From Brienomyrus brachyistius (lineage: Eukaryota > Chordata > Actinopteri > Osteoglossiformes > Mormyridae), in NCBI RefSeq assembly GCF_023856365.1, contig NC_064543.1:3555952-3619951 (forward strand): 64,000 nucleotides of DNA. Direction: 5' to 3'. The notes beneath the pieces were generated by a model. That model was not told the origin of the DNA. It made no database searches and saw nothing but the letters and a program-made list of their open reading frames with translations. Position 1 is the first letter of the stretch; every line of letters begins with the position of its first letter. Positions 21,101-32,111 of the stretch are shown in pieces. Position numbers and translations under genes: made by a program.

Positions 21101-23607
21101 TATTATTATTATTATTATACACAGTGTAGTACAATATTCTTTTTTGAAGAAAATGAGAAGTTCCCAGAATCACGTCATAGCAATTCTCTGACAATTCTCT
21201 CTTCTGTAAGTGCCTGAATACTGATCTATAAATTAATAATAATAATAATAATTCAATATAAATAGAAGCATCTGTCATGTTGCATACTCTGAATAGAGAA
21301 CTGTAAAGGCAGCTGACTCAGTGGCATTGACCCAGGATTTCTCACAGAAGTTTCACCATCATTGTAGGACAGTGTGATGGTTTCAGTTGGATAGTCCTCC
21401 ACCACCATATCAAATACATGCATCCCCAGGCTTGAAGAACCATTAAGGAACAAATCACAGTTTTGCTGCAGGAAAAGAAAGACGATTATCGAATTTAAAA
21501 AATAAAAAGAAAGGGAACATCGTAACACAAACCTTGACGGAGTCGGTTACCTCATCGAGAAAGAAGTCCGGACGTTGATTACAAGACTCACAGTCTGGCC
21601 TCATTGTATACCTGCAGGCCACACTGTCTCCATCTGCATCATAGGTCAGAAATTGCAAAGTTGAACTGCAGTTCTGAGGAATCCTTCATGCGGTACACAA
21701 AGAAGAAAACAGATGGCAAATTATTTAGACAAACATTTGAAAAGAATGAATTATTGTAACCTACATGCAAATATGTGAACAAGAAATTCCACATACCTGA
21801 TAGTTGGTATAATGGTTATGACAGGCGGCCTGTTCATGTATTGGGTGTCGGATCGTGTTCCGCCATCAATATATGTAATTAATGTCCAATTGCTGACACC
21901 ATCGACGTTCGAGGCCCAGCAGCAGCCACTCTCCCTGTTTCATTTTCAGAAGAAGGACAACAATTCCCAATAACTGATACCCTGCGGTTTCATAATTCTT
22001 TATAGCAAATACACTTTGAAATAGCAATTTAGGAACTGTTATTTAACCATATTAAATTCCTGTTCCTGTGGCCAAACCTCATGTCTTTCTTTTAATGAGG
22101 GATGGCAAAAAAAAGCCAGCATACAGTGCCGCTTGGAAGTACGAATGCTGAGCAGCTCTGCTGTAGGACAAAATATACGCTGAATAAAGTGATATTCTCT
22201 GTTATATTTTAGAAACGTAAGGTCAAATCAACAGCCAATCGCCATCAACAGTTGTCTCTATACTGACAAAACCAGTAAGTTTTATTTAAACAGGCTTAGT
22301 CTTTAAAATTCTGTGAAGACCTCACCTATAACATCAGGGTATATGTTGCCTATACTAATATAGGGATGAGAAATGCAGATTCTTCACACACCCGCGACAA
22401 ATTTGTGACATGAAAACGTTCACTTTCGCGGCGTCGGTATAAGAGATTAAATGGGGATTTTTCAGGAGTTTTGCGAAAGCCTCAGATGACACACAGGAAG
22501 TTTAATGAATTATAAATGCATAGAATATATTTACAGAGTTGGTTTGGAGGATGCCAAGCAAATTTACAGCAAACCCTCGCATCATATGCTGCAGTGATCT
22601 TGCGGTGATCTTTGTACAGTATTTCTCATTTGTCCAAGGAGACAGAAAAATCCTGTGTGGTTTTTCCAGATCGCAGGAAGCCTGCGCCCCTAACCCTAAC
22701 CCTAACCCCCATGATGATCTATAACATTACCTTTTTGACACACATTGAATTCAACTGTGCTGTGTAGTGGTCAATGTGTGTGTGTGTGCTTTAGACTGAG
22801 TTTTGGCAAAACAACTTCAAGAAAACACTGATAAAAATGTACTGCTGCTAAATTGCATCATTAATATTTAACAAACTTCCCATGATTTGTACATACTATG
22901 TGCGCAGAATCTTACCATAGAGAATATGGCTTGTCACTCGAGCTGTTCCTCAGTGTGTATCCCTCAGATTGACACCACAGTCCGAGCTCACAAGTGTCCT
23001 CGTCGGCAACTCCGACTTCAGAAAACACAGTCTGTCCACAGTCCCCAGTATTACAAACCCAAGAGAACCGATGCTGGCACTGGGCCCCATATGACTCTTT
23101 GTAGACGAAACTCATCTATCAATAAGCACAAATTAATGATTAGTTTATGTTTACAGACATGCCAAGTTAAAAAGAGAATATTATACATAAACTGACTAAC
23201 CACCCGTCTGGTTTTATACAGCAGAATACAGAATTATCTTTTATGCTAGTTATTTTTGGTTTAATTACAGCCTAATCGAATCGAATCTTTGATTATAAAT
23301 TGAGAAATCTGAGAACTCTGCTTTTCAACTAATTCTACTTTCACATTAAGCTTGTTTCTTTTAAATTAAAATAACACAGTGTAGTACAATATTCTTTTTT
23401 GAAGCAAATGAGAAGTTCCCAGAATCACGTCATAGCAATTCTCTGACGATTCTCTCTTCTGTAAGTGCCTGAATACTGCATCCCTACCAGAACTGTACCA
23501 TCCTGGTTCCGTCTCACAGGCATGAAAGTCATTAATCCACCGTGAAAGTCCTGACTGAGGCATTGTGCAATGAATAAACCAGCCAGAAGCACTACAGAAG
23601 TCGCCAT
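18175..23607 (-). CDS. Type I transmembrane zona pellucida (ZP)-domain protein, fish-type, unnamed
   Basis: Thirteen exons: 23488-23607, 22916-23115, 21797-21934, 21551-21683, 21288-21465, 20788-20929, 20139-20294, 19996-20051, 19716-19891, 19225-19625, 18917-19013, 18644-18818, 18175-18356. They total 2154 nt (717 aa) with every junction in phase. Residues 1-18 are a signal peptide (MATSVVLLAGLFIAQCLS). Residues 20-370 form a cysteine-containing ectodomain starting DFHGGLMTFMP, with repeated LTYDADGD and VFDMVVEDYP type segments. A ZP module follows (ZP-N from VFCSQNTISI, ZP-C from IPFSCSYPK), then a furin-type RRRR site, a hydrophobic segment (AFVGLFLITILMLAGVMVY) and a short basic tail. 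ZP modules polymerise into extracellular filaments after cleavage at such a site. I recognise the architecture from uncharacterised teleost proteins but know no function. Confidence 0.85.
20587..20816. repeat. 50-bp minisatellite overlapping an exon-intron boundary
   Basis: Five units with the landmark GAGCTGG at 20591, 20641, 20691, 20741 and 20791. The fifth unit is partly coding: on the minus strand it holds the last 29 nt of exon 20788-20929 and its donor. The other four lie in the intron downstream and repeat that same exon end with GTAAAC or GTGTAC-like sequence in the donor position. Confidence 0.9.
21119..21224. repeat. Dispersed 106-bp repeat, intron 5 copy
   Basis: About 97% identical to 23373-23479 (ACAGTGTAGTACAATATTCT through TGTAAGTGCCTGAATACTG). 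No target duplication or inverted ends seen. An ATT trinucleotide run precedes it and an AAT run follows. Confidence 0.85.
22688..22710. repeat. Interstitial telomere-like (CCCTAA)3
   Basis: Just over three CCCTAA units within the ZP-gene intron. Too short to say more than simple repeat. Confidence 0.7.
23373..23479. repeat. Dispersed 107-bp repeat, intron 1 copy
   Basis: Second copy of 21119-21224, starting 8 bp inside intron 1 of the same gene, next to the exon 1 donor. Confidence 0.85.
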
Positions 23608-23949
23608 GGTGCCTGAGCAGTCTTCCTTAGTGTGCTGCTTTTCATCTATGGAGCTGCAACGCGAGGCACATCACACAAAACCTGTTTTCCTTTTGACAAC
23701 ATATTTAAATATTTAAAGAATGTTCATGTATCACGTGAGTGCAATTCAATAATCGACCAGTGAAATGTCACATACCTGGACAATAAACTAAGCTGCATGT
23801 TCGGATGCGCTAGGCACCACTCATACACAGGGCAAATGCAGTGCTTTACAGGCAGTTAAACGAATAAACAAACAAGCAAACAAACACATTTTTAAAAGTT
23901 AAGATTACCACACAATTAGCCATAAGTGTAGTGAAATAAAAAGGTGTTT

Positions 23950-25130
23950 AGCCTGAATTTAAACATGGCTGGAGTTGGAGCATGTTTAAAATCCTCTGTT
24001 AGTCGGTTCCAGCTTTTTTCAGCATAGTAGCAGAAAGCTATTTCACCCTGCTTAGTTCTAGCTTTAGGAACTGCCAGTTGGCCAGTCATGGATGATCTAA
24101 GGGCCCTGCTGGGATGACTTCAAGTATCTCGGAAATATATTTTGGGCCTTGACTATTTAGTGATTTACTGTATAGACAGCCAACAATATTTTTTAAATCA
24201 GTTCTATAGCTGACTGCAAGCCAGTGTAAAGACACAATAGTTGGGGAGATATGCTACAGTACGTTTTTTTAGTTTCAGTGAGCAGCCTTGCAGCAGCATT
24301 TTGAACAAGTTGCAATCGTCCATAAAAAGGTTTTCGACCTGGGTGCTGGTTTTTACAGTCCTACATTTAAAAGAAGCATCAACTTCAAAATAAAAGAGAT
24401 GCCTAAAATAAATCCTTGTGGGTCCCTGCATGTAACATCCCAAGATCTGTTCTGATCCATCATCATTGGTAAGACTTTACAAAACGGCAGTTAAGAAGCT
24501 TGTCAGTTACGGAAAACGGGTGGATGGCCATTATTATGATAATAATGTGATCTGCTACTGTACTAATTACTGTATTATTATATTATAAACAAATAATTGA
24601 TAAAGCATAAGTAAAATATTGATGTCATTTTCGTCCATCTAATGATCATGAAGGATGATTTATTTCAAGCAGTTCCTATATTTGTTACTGTATGTGGTAA
24701 TTTTATTAACCTTTGTTGACTACTGAAGGAACAAAGAATGAACAACACAAAAAGTGAAATTCCAATCATGTTTTTTCATCATTAATGAATTTATTTCATT
24801 ATTTCAGTTATTCATTATTCACATTTATTTCAGGTAACTATATTTGTTCATGATTTGTTCTTGAGTAGTAAATGATTTACTACTAAGTTATTAAGGAGCC
24901 GTAAAGTATTATCTAATTATCCAATGCAACAAATTAGGGCCTGGCTTGTAAGTAGGACTTAAAGCAGCTAAGTAGAGTTCTTAGATAATCCAACCCAATT
25001 TTGCAGTCTATATAATAAAAATTTATGATCAGCAGTATCAAACACTGCAGTGAGATCTAAATGCACAAGATTAGGGACCTTTCCAAGTGCGTGCAAGTAA
25101 TGAAATCACATTGCAGCCGAGTGTGCAAGG
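23950..25130. repeat. Diverged interspersed-repeat block
   Basis: Segments such as GGTTCCAGCTTTTTTCAGCA, CAGCAGCATTTTGAACAAG and CAAACACTGCAGTGAGATCT resemble a long repeat common in fish genomes, of a class I cannot assign. A copy of the AT-rich MITE family (about 24640-24920) lies inside it. No protein reads through. It is the upstream flank of the ZP-domain gene. Confidence 0.4.
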
Positions 25131-25249
25131 CAGATACTACAAATAGAAAGGTTCCATACATCTTTTGACGTAATGATCTTTCAACAATACAATGTACAAA
25201 AAGAGAAGATAATTTGCACAGCCGACATAAACATAAAGAGACAGCTCAG

Positions 25250-26982
25250 TTGTATCTGGGATTACATCTCTTAAGAAATATGTCATGAAACAGAAGAAAG
25301 TAAATGAGTTCAATGATAGTTTTGCACGGGTATTCACTGTTGAGGACATTAGTAACTTACCAGTTCTTATTACTGATCCAGCATCGTCTATAACTAATAT
25401 ATATATAACTGAAGCTGATGTTTTGCAAAGCCTAGCTAAGCTCAAAATAAATAAATCACAGGGCCCTGATGGCATCTTACCTATAGTGTTAAAAGAGATG
25501 AGGGATATTATTTGCCGACCGTTAACTTTACTGTTTTAAAAATCCTTATCTGAAGGTGTGGTACCTTCTGATTGGAAGCATGCCAACATAACGCCCATTT
25601 TCAAAAAAGGGGATAGAAGTAATTTGTCCAATTATAGGCCAATCAGTCTAACTTGTATAACTGGTAAAGTTATGGAGGCTATAATCAAAGAGAAAATGGT
25701 AGATTACCTGGACTCCAATAACATTTTGCGGGATAGCCAGCATGGATTTAGGAGAGGTAGATCCTGTTTAACGAATCTGTTGGAGTTTTTTGAGGAAGCT
25801 ACTCAGGAAGTTGATGATAAGAAGGCCTATGATGTCATCTACTTAGATTTCCAAAAGGCTTTTGATGTTGTCCCCCACAAGAGGCTCCTACTTAAACTCA
25901 AAGCGACTGGTATTTTAGGTACTGTAGCGACCTGGATTGATAACTGGTTAACAGATAGGAAACAGTGAGTAGTTATAAGAGGCACAATGTCACAGTGGGC
26001 CTGCGTCCATAGTGGGGTACCGCAGGGTTAGATTTTAGGACCACTATTGTTTCTAATTTACATAAATGATATAGATACCAATATATACAGTAAACTGGTG
26101 AAATTTGCAGATGACACCAAGGTGGGTGGTGTAGCAGATACTGAATTAGCGGCTCAGCAGCTACAGCGGGATCTTGATTTAATTAGTGACTGGGCCGATA
26201 CCTGGCAGATGAAATTTAACGTAGACAAATGTAAGGTACTCCATGTAGGGAGCAGAAATATAAAGTACAGGTATTTTATGGGTCCCACTGAAATAAAGGT
26301 AGCTGATCATGAAAAAGACCTTGGTGTGTATGTTGATGCTTCCATGTCCCATTCTCGCCAGTGTGGGGAAGCAATAAAAAAGGCCAATAGGATGTTGGGG
26401 TATATCTCCAGGTGTGTGGAGTATAAGTCAAGGGTGGTAATGCTAAGATTATACAATTCCTTGGTGAGACCTCACCTAGAATATTGTGTGCAGGTTTGGT
26501 CACCATATCTTAAAAAGGACATTGTGGCCTTAGAAAAGGTGCAGCGTAGGGCCACAAAAATGATTCCTGGTCTTAGAGGAATGTCATACGAGGAACGGTT
26601 ACTTGAGCTAAATCTGTTCAGTCTCAAGCAAAGGAGACTGAGGGGGGACATGATCCAGGTATATAAGATTCTAACAGGTTTGGATGCTGTTCAACCAAAT
26701 AGTTACTTCAGCAATAGTTCAAATACACGAACTCATGGCCATAGGTGGAAATTAGCGGGAGAACATTTCAAACTGGATTTAAGGAAGCACTTCTTTACAC
26801 AGCGTGTAGTCAGAGTATGGAATAGTCTTCCTGATAATGTAGTGCAAGCTGAATCCTTGGGTTCCTTTAAATCAGAGCTAGATAAGATCTTAACAACTCT
26901 GAGCTATTAGTTAAGTTCTCCCCAAGCGAGCTTGATGGGCCGAATGGCCTCCTCTCGTTTGTATAGTTCTTATGTTCTTATG
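25250..26982 (+). mobile_element. Non-LTR retrotransposon (CR1/L2/Rex1 group), 5'-truncated reverse transcriptase pseudogene
   Basis: One reading frame runs 25285-26910 with RT blocks in order: NKSQGPDGI, IFKKGDRSNLSNYRPISLT, QHGFRRGRSC, YLDFQKAFDVVPH, VPQG, KFADDTK (catalytic Asp pair) and the C-terminal RPHLEYCVQVWSPY. Only three nonsense codons break it (25537-25539, 25966-25968, 26029-26031); there is no frameshift. The endonuclease half is missing. The 3' UTR ends in a short TTCTTATG duplication, the microsatellite-like tail usual in this group. Relatively young but inactive. Confidence 0.85.
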
Positions 26983-26983
26983 T

Positions 26984-27019
26984 GATCCAGGCGGAGACTC
27001 GAACCCGGGTCCCAGAGGT
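26984..27019 (-). repeat. SINE head fragment
   Basis: Inverted head of the tRNA-derived SINE (CAGGCGGAGACTCGAACCC..., containing the B box) directly abutting the LINE tail, and cut off at a TATATA run before the A box. Confidence 0.75.
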
Positions 27020-28771
27020 ATATATATATAACTCTTGTACCTAGAAACTTCGATACTATGCATATGGTCTATGACTTATTACTGGGTTTCATTCCGACAG
27101 ACTGAAATGAACGTAAGTCAGAATAGGATAATCACACTGACTGTTAGGTATGAGAATCAGCCTGGGATATGCGTATGAGGGGGGTGGTCATGGTGCCAAA
27201 CAATACAATCTGTGCCCACGGCAATTTTTTCACGACACGAAGTAGTTTAGCGTGGCATGTACTTAAAATAAAATAAAAAAGCTTTGAATGTATGTGCGAG
27301 TTGACGTAAGTCGCAAAAGTTTCAAAGCACAAACTCTAAAAAATGTCTACAATGCTTGCCAAACCTGTATCTAGCCAAGCTTCCATTTTGCAACACCCAG
27401 CCTGGATTATTATAGCACATCCGGCTCGTGAACTTGTTATACTGGTTGTGCATATTAGGACCTTGCTGTCAATTTCCATTTGCATCAAACTGAGCATTTC
27501 GTTTGTAGCTACCCTTGTATGACTTCTGCCCTTGTATGACTTCTGCTGAATTTATTGGTTTTCTTGCTCCTCGTATCGTGGTCTGGATTTGGTTATTTTC
27601 TCCATATTGCTCATACTGGCCCAGTGATATTCTGCCTGTGCTTGGACGATGGATTTTGGATTACAGTTTTGATTTGTTTCCCTTTGTTTGGTGTTTTCTG
27701 CTCCCTGAGCTTCTGCTAATCAAACTTCCATCAAAACATCACATTACTTCAAATGTTACGGGTAATTTAGCATTCAAGCACAGATAAAATTAATCTTCAA
27801 AATTTTACAGTGTGTATTTACTGTATGTTACCATAACTAAATACATACACACCTTAAAAATCTATGAAGTGAAACTGAAATGTAATACAAAAAAATGCAA
27901 TATTTACAAACCCTCAATCAGTAGTGTTTATCGTTTTTGCATTGTAAGCATCAAGATAAAATAGGTTAGAGAGGTTAATAGGGTCATTTATATTTATTGA
28001 TTTATTCACAAATAAACAGGTTAATAGAGTTAATGCTCGTGTTAATATAGGCAGGGCCTAATCCATAACATGATTTTACAATTATTATTATATTATTATA
28101 ATAATATAATAATAAGGGGGGGTGTATGGTTCAGCAGACCCACCAATTCAAGCCCAGCTTAAGAGGACTCATCATGTCCATGAGCTCTTGAGCTATCTCC
28201 TGTTATGAGTTTTTTGTTATGGCCTACCCCTGCCGTTCTCCTCGGTAGCAGTGTTTACATGTACCCCCCCCCCCCGTCCTGTGTTCCCCAGTCTTGGCAC
28301 TGTTGCTTGTCATAAATCCAAGTTCCGCTCAATAAAGTTTCCTCAATAAAGTACCCTACAGAGGTTTTCCTGTGCAAAGGCTGCCTCTAGGGCGTTTTAC
28401 TCCTTCTTGCCACTAAGGACATGACAGGCGCGCACGGCTCATTTGTGGACCGTTTGAGTGTATTTGATGCTGATCATTTTGATATGAAATGTTCCTTAAT
28501 TTGGTTGGCAGTAGAAATTCGCGTTATGACAAGAAATTATTATGCATTTTAACTTTATACTCAAAATGAAACGTGAACTCGCCATATAAAGGTTGAAGTG
28601 CATGGTGATTTCTTGTCTTGATGGAAATGCACATAAAAAAGGTATATGCATTTGCATTGTTACAACAAGAAATTGCGGCACATATCACTTTAACCAATAT
28701 TGCCATGCATATCACTTTACACAATGAATGCGTACTTGCATTCCAGTTATGTCAACAATGTATATAGGCCA

Positions 28772-29062
28772 GTCTACTCCTGGGTCACATGTGTGCGGAG
28801 TTTGCATGTTCTCCCCATGTCATAGTGGGGTTTCCTCCGGGTACTCCGGTTTCCCCCCACAGTCCAAAAACATGCTGAGGCTAATTGGACTTGCTAAATT
28901 GCCCGTAGGTGTGCATGTGTGAGTGACTGGTGTGTGAGTGTGCCCTGCGATGGGCTGGCCCCCCATCCTGGGTTGTTCCCTGCCTCATGCCCATTGCTTC
29001 CGGGATAGGCTCCGGACCCCCCATGACCCAGCAGGATAAGCGGTTTGGAAAATGGATGGATG
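28772..29062 (+). repeat. tRNA-derived SINE, head-truncated
   Basis: Body from CTGGGTCACATGTGTGCGG to the tail GGAAAATGGATGGATG is nearly identical to the consensus implied by the other copies. Only the tRNA-like head is absent. Confidence 0.9.
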
Positions 29063-29277
29063 TATATAGGCCTTTCCTATATTGTTGCAGGATTTCAGAC
29101 CATGCTAACTAATCCACTAGACTTCCATTTCCATTGTAATCTGAGCATATATACATAAATCTACTTGAACCCTCTCTGGGTACAGTATCTTCAAACTGGT
29201 ATCGGAGCAGATGGTTGATTGTGAGTTCCTGAACTCTTCCGTGTGTCTTTTAGAATGGGTGATTCACAGAGGTGGCA

Positions 29278-29420
29278 ATTTCAGGTCCAGAAAGTAAAAA
29301 TCCAGATCTACTTTCACCCAACCAGTTGAGTATAAAGAGTCACAGTCATAGAGTACTCCTCTGGTTGGTTGAAAGTAAATCATGGTCTGGATTTTTACTC
29401 TCTGAAACTGCTAACTCTGG
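29278..29420. mobile_element. Palindromic MITE
   Basis: AGAAAGTAAAAATCCAGA near the left end is matched by TCTGGATTTTTACTCTCT near the right end (one mismatch in 18). No ORF. Confidence 0.65.
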
Positions 29421-29699
29421 TGATTCAGGACTTGATCCAGCCTTCCCTGGACCAGTGGGTTATTCCTCCAGGGGGTGTTCTAGGTCAGTGAAAGCTCTGG
29501 ATCCTCAGCAGGTAACTGAGGAAGATACCCTCAAAAAAAAATTCCCTCAAAATCAAGCTTACATGGTCAAAATATATTTTTTGGTTCCCTTAACTGTTTT
29601 CAATAGCCTTCACTATATCTGATTTTAGAAAACTGGAAGGAGTGCATGTCTCATACTTTAGGAAACATTCTGTGAGGGAAAGTCCTGTTACAGTGTGAG

Positions 29700-30425
29700 G
29701 TGTGGATTAGTACATAAACGGCCTTCAACACAGTCTCACACCCTATTTGGATTCAGAGATTCCACAACCTAAGAGTTTGTGGGGCAGCGTTCGACTGGTT
29801 TAATCCCTAACCCACTGACAGAAAACATTTCATTACTGTATCGGGTCATAAAGACATCAGTTATTACATGTGGCATCCCGCAGGGCTCTGTCCTGGGGCC
29901 ACTGCTCTTCATTATTTTCATTCACCCACCAGGCCAAATCATTCACCACTTTAACCTATATTTCCACCTGTGCTGACAACATCCAGATCTACGTTAGTAC
30001 CAACTCCATAAACAACCTGCCACTTGCGAGTATCAAATCTAATGTTTCTGAAATTAAACTATGGATGAGCCAAAAATTTCTTAAACTTAACAGTGAAAAT
30101 ACAGAATTAATTGTCTTTGGGACAAAATCCACACCACCATCTCCCCCTCACCTCTGGTCCACAACCTTAGTGTTACCTTTGACCTAACCCTCTCAATTGA
30201 CGCACACATACGTTCCATAGTAAAAACAACTTACTTCCATCTTTGCAACACCGCCTGACTTAGGCCCTGCCGTTCTAACTCTGTTGAGTCCCTCATTCAT
30301 GCCTTTATCTCTAGTCGTCTTGACTACTGCAACTTACTACTTACTGGTATCACTGCTAAATCTTTCCCTAAACTCCAGATAGTCCAGAACTCTGCTGCCC
30401 GGTTCCTCATTTACACTTGTTCACA
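29700..30425 (+). mobile_element. L2-type LINE relic
   Basis: Broken RT reading: GIPQGSVLGPLLFI, then ADNIQIYVSTNS in a second frame, EIKLWMSQKFLKLNSENTE, and further on coding for SRLDYCN and LQIVQNSAAR type motifs. Several frameshifts and stops. 5'- and 3'-truncated. Confidence 0.75.
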
Positions 30426-30814
30426 GTTAAATTACTAGCTAAGTTACACGTTCCTCCATTTAATTAGTTGACTTTGAGGACTTCCTGTGGTAACAAATGT
30501 GAAGTAGCTACACTTAATGCTATGAGAAACCAGGCCGGAGCGTTCAGAGAATTTACGAACGAAGTAGCGTTAAGAAAGTTTCTGAAAAAGCACGCTTGAT
30601 CTTTGGAAACGTTTAAAACATTGCTTCACAATGACATCTAGTGGCTAAATTATAGTACTCCATGAATGGTGTCTGGGACAAACGTCTAAAAACCGTTTCC
30701 ATGAGGTGTTATCTTACGTGTAAATAAACGTTCATTTTATGTCTTTCATTTAACTGTTTGTGTCAAGACTAACGCGGAGCGGAGCGGGGCGGGGAAGCAG
30801 GCAAGGGGACTGGG

Positions 30815-31391
30815 ACAAATAAAAGACAACCCAAAAATATTCATAAAAACGATTACTACAAAATATAAAGTAAAAATACATCAAACAAATTAACCTACAC
30901 TTTAACTTTGAAAAGAATCGTGGATGGTGTGAGAGAAACGAGAGAGAGGAGAAGAGGGTTATTTTGTAGGACGACTCACTATAACGTAATCACTATCTGT
31001 TGGCTCACTGGAATCTTTTTCTATTTGTGCGAATCTAACAAGGAACCTGTGCCTCCTTTTCGATTTCGCGGAAATGTGACATTGCAATGTCGTTAAACCG
31101 ATTCACCCCTCGCACTGCTACACCCTTATTCGGGTGGTGCTTTTCTACTAAATTTTGACAATACAAGTGAGACACGCCGACTGAGACCAAGCATGGGACA
31201 CGATTATCCACAATCCAGCAGCAAGAGAGAGAGAAGAACCATCGGCTAAGTTTTGATTACGTGAAGCTCGGCAGACAAAGCATGTACTACTCGTACTCGC
31301 TGGTTTATGAAGTTAAAATTATTTTTAAACTTTGCTCGTCTTGCAAAACACTCGCAAACCAAGTTACTCGCAATCCGAAGTTTGACTATAT
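30815..31391. mobile_element. Non-autonomous element with long degenerate inverted ends, copy A
   Basis: The stretch AAAGTAAAAATACATCAAAC to GAAGAGGGTTATTTTGTAGG matches 58360-58450. Its right end (ACTCGCAATCCGAAGTTTGA) is the inverse of the left end of that copy (AAACTTCTGATTGCGAG). Left end incomplete here. Confidence 0.55.
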
Positions 31392-31599
31392 GTAATGCCC
31401 CGAAACTCTAATTAACTAAGAGCAATGAGCTTCCACATGATGTTTTTTGCACTTACATTCAGTCATACATGACCATCTCTTATAATTTGCGCACCGATAT
31501 CAATTGGTCGCTCATTCATGAATGGCGAGGCCATGACTGAACGGAGTTCCACGCACGGACACTGATTGAGTATGCGAGCTAATCTTTGTTTACGTAGAA

Positions 31600-31622
31600 C
31601 AAACCTGCTCCGAGCAGGTTTG
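31600..31622. repeat. 23-bp perfect palindrome
   Basis: CAAACCTGCT, a CCG centre, and its exact inverse. Short hairpin-forming sequence of unknown role. Confidence 0.7.
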
Positions 31623-32111
31623 AGGATTTGGATGTGCTGCTATGACGTTTGGGAAACCCGACAGATCCAGGATCATGCCAAATCCTCAATAATTACATTC
31701 GGCTAAACGAGTAATCCACATACGAAAAATACCCCCAAGGTCTCACAATTTGGAATTTATGCAGACATCTGACCACTAGACAGCAATCTTTTTTTTGTAT
31801 GCAACACAAATGACAGTGTATTACTTGAAGTTCTTTTTCTTGTGTTGGAGTATGAGTCATGTTTTATGGTTTTCATATATGTGTAATTTTTTATAAAAAT
31901 TAGATGGGCTACTAACCACCGGTTAACAATATAAATACATGTGATTGACGTACTGTACAGAGAGGCGCTAATATTGGGCTTTTCTTTCTCTTTAAAATAA
32001 AACGCCCTCCTTTCGGCTAACAGGAAGCCGAAGCCTGGTCCCAGGAAGTGAACGTAGGACGTGGAAGCACCCTGCCGAGGAGCGTTTTGTTTATTTCGGC
32101 AGCGTAACGCC

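Larger units (their letters stand above)
27020..32111. other. Repeat-rich intergenic region before PEX16
   Basis: No gene recognised. It holds the SINE, MITE, L2 and inverted-repeat elements listed separately, a C-run at 28265-28277, a 33-bp ATT/AAT palindrome at 28081-28113, and pyrimidine-rich stretches (27440-27780) of repeat character that I cannot classify. The last 100 bp before the PEX16 ATG include an ETS-like CAGGAAGTG at 32041, a plausible promoter element. Confidence 0.5.

Noticed and set aside
27515..27787. 90-codon hydrophobic ORF
   Set aside because: Pyrimidine-rich repeat-like DNA reads as Phe/Leu/Trp-rich peptide in any frame; no start context, splice partner or family match.
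32061..32111. Upstream in-frame start for PEX16
   Set aside because: No ATG is present there, and homology begins at the ATG at 32112.
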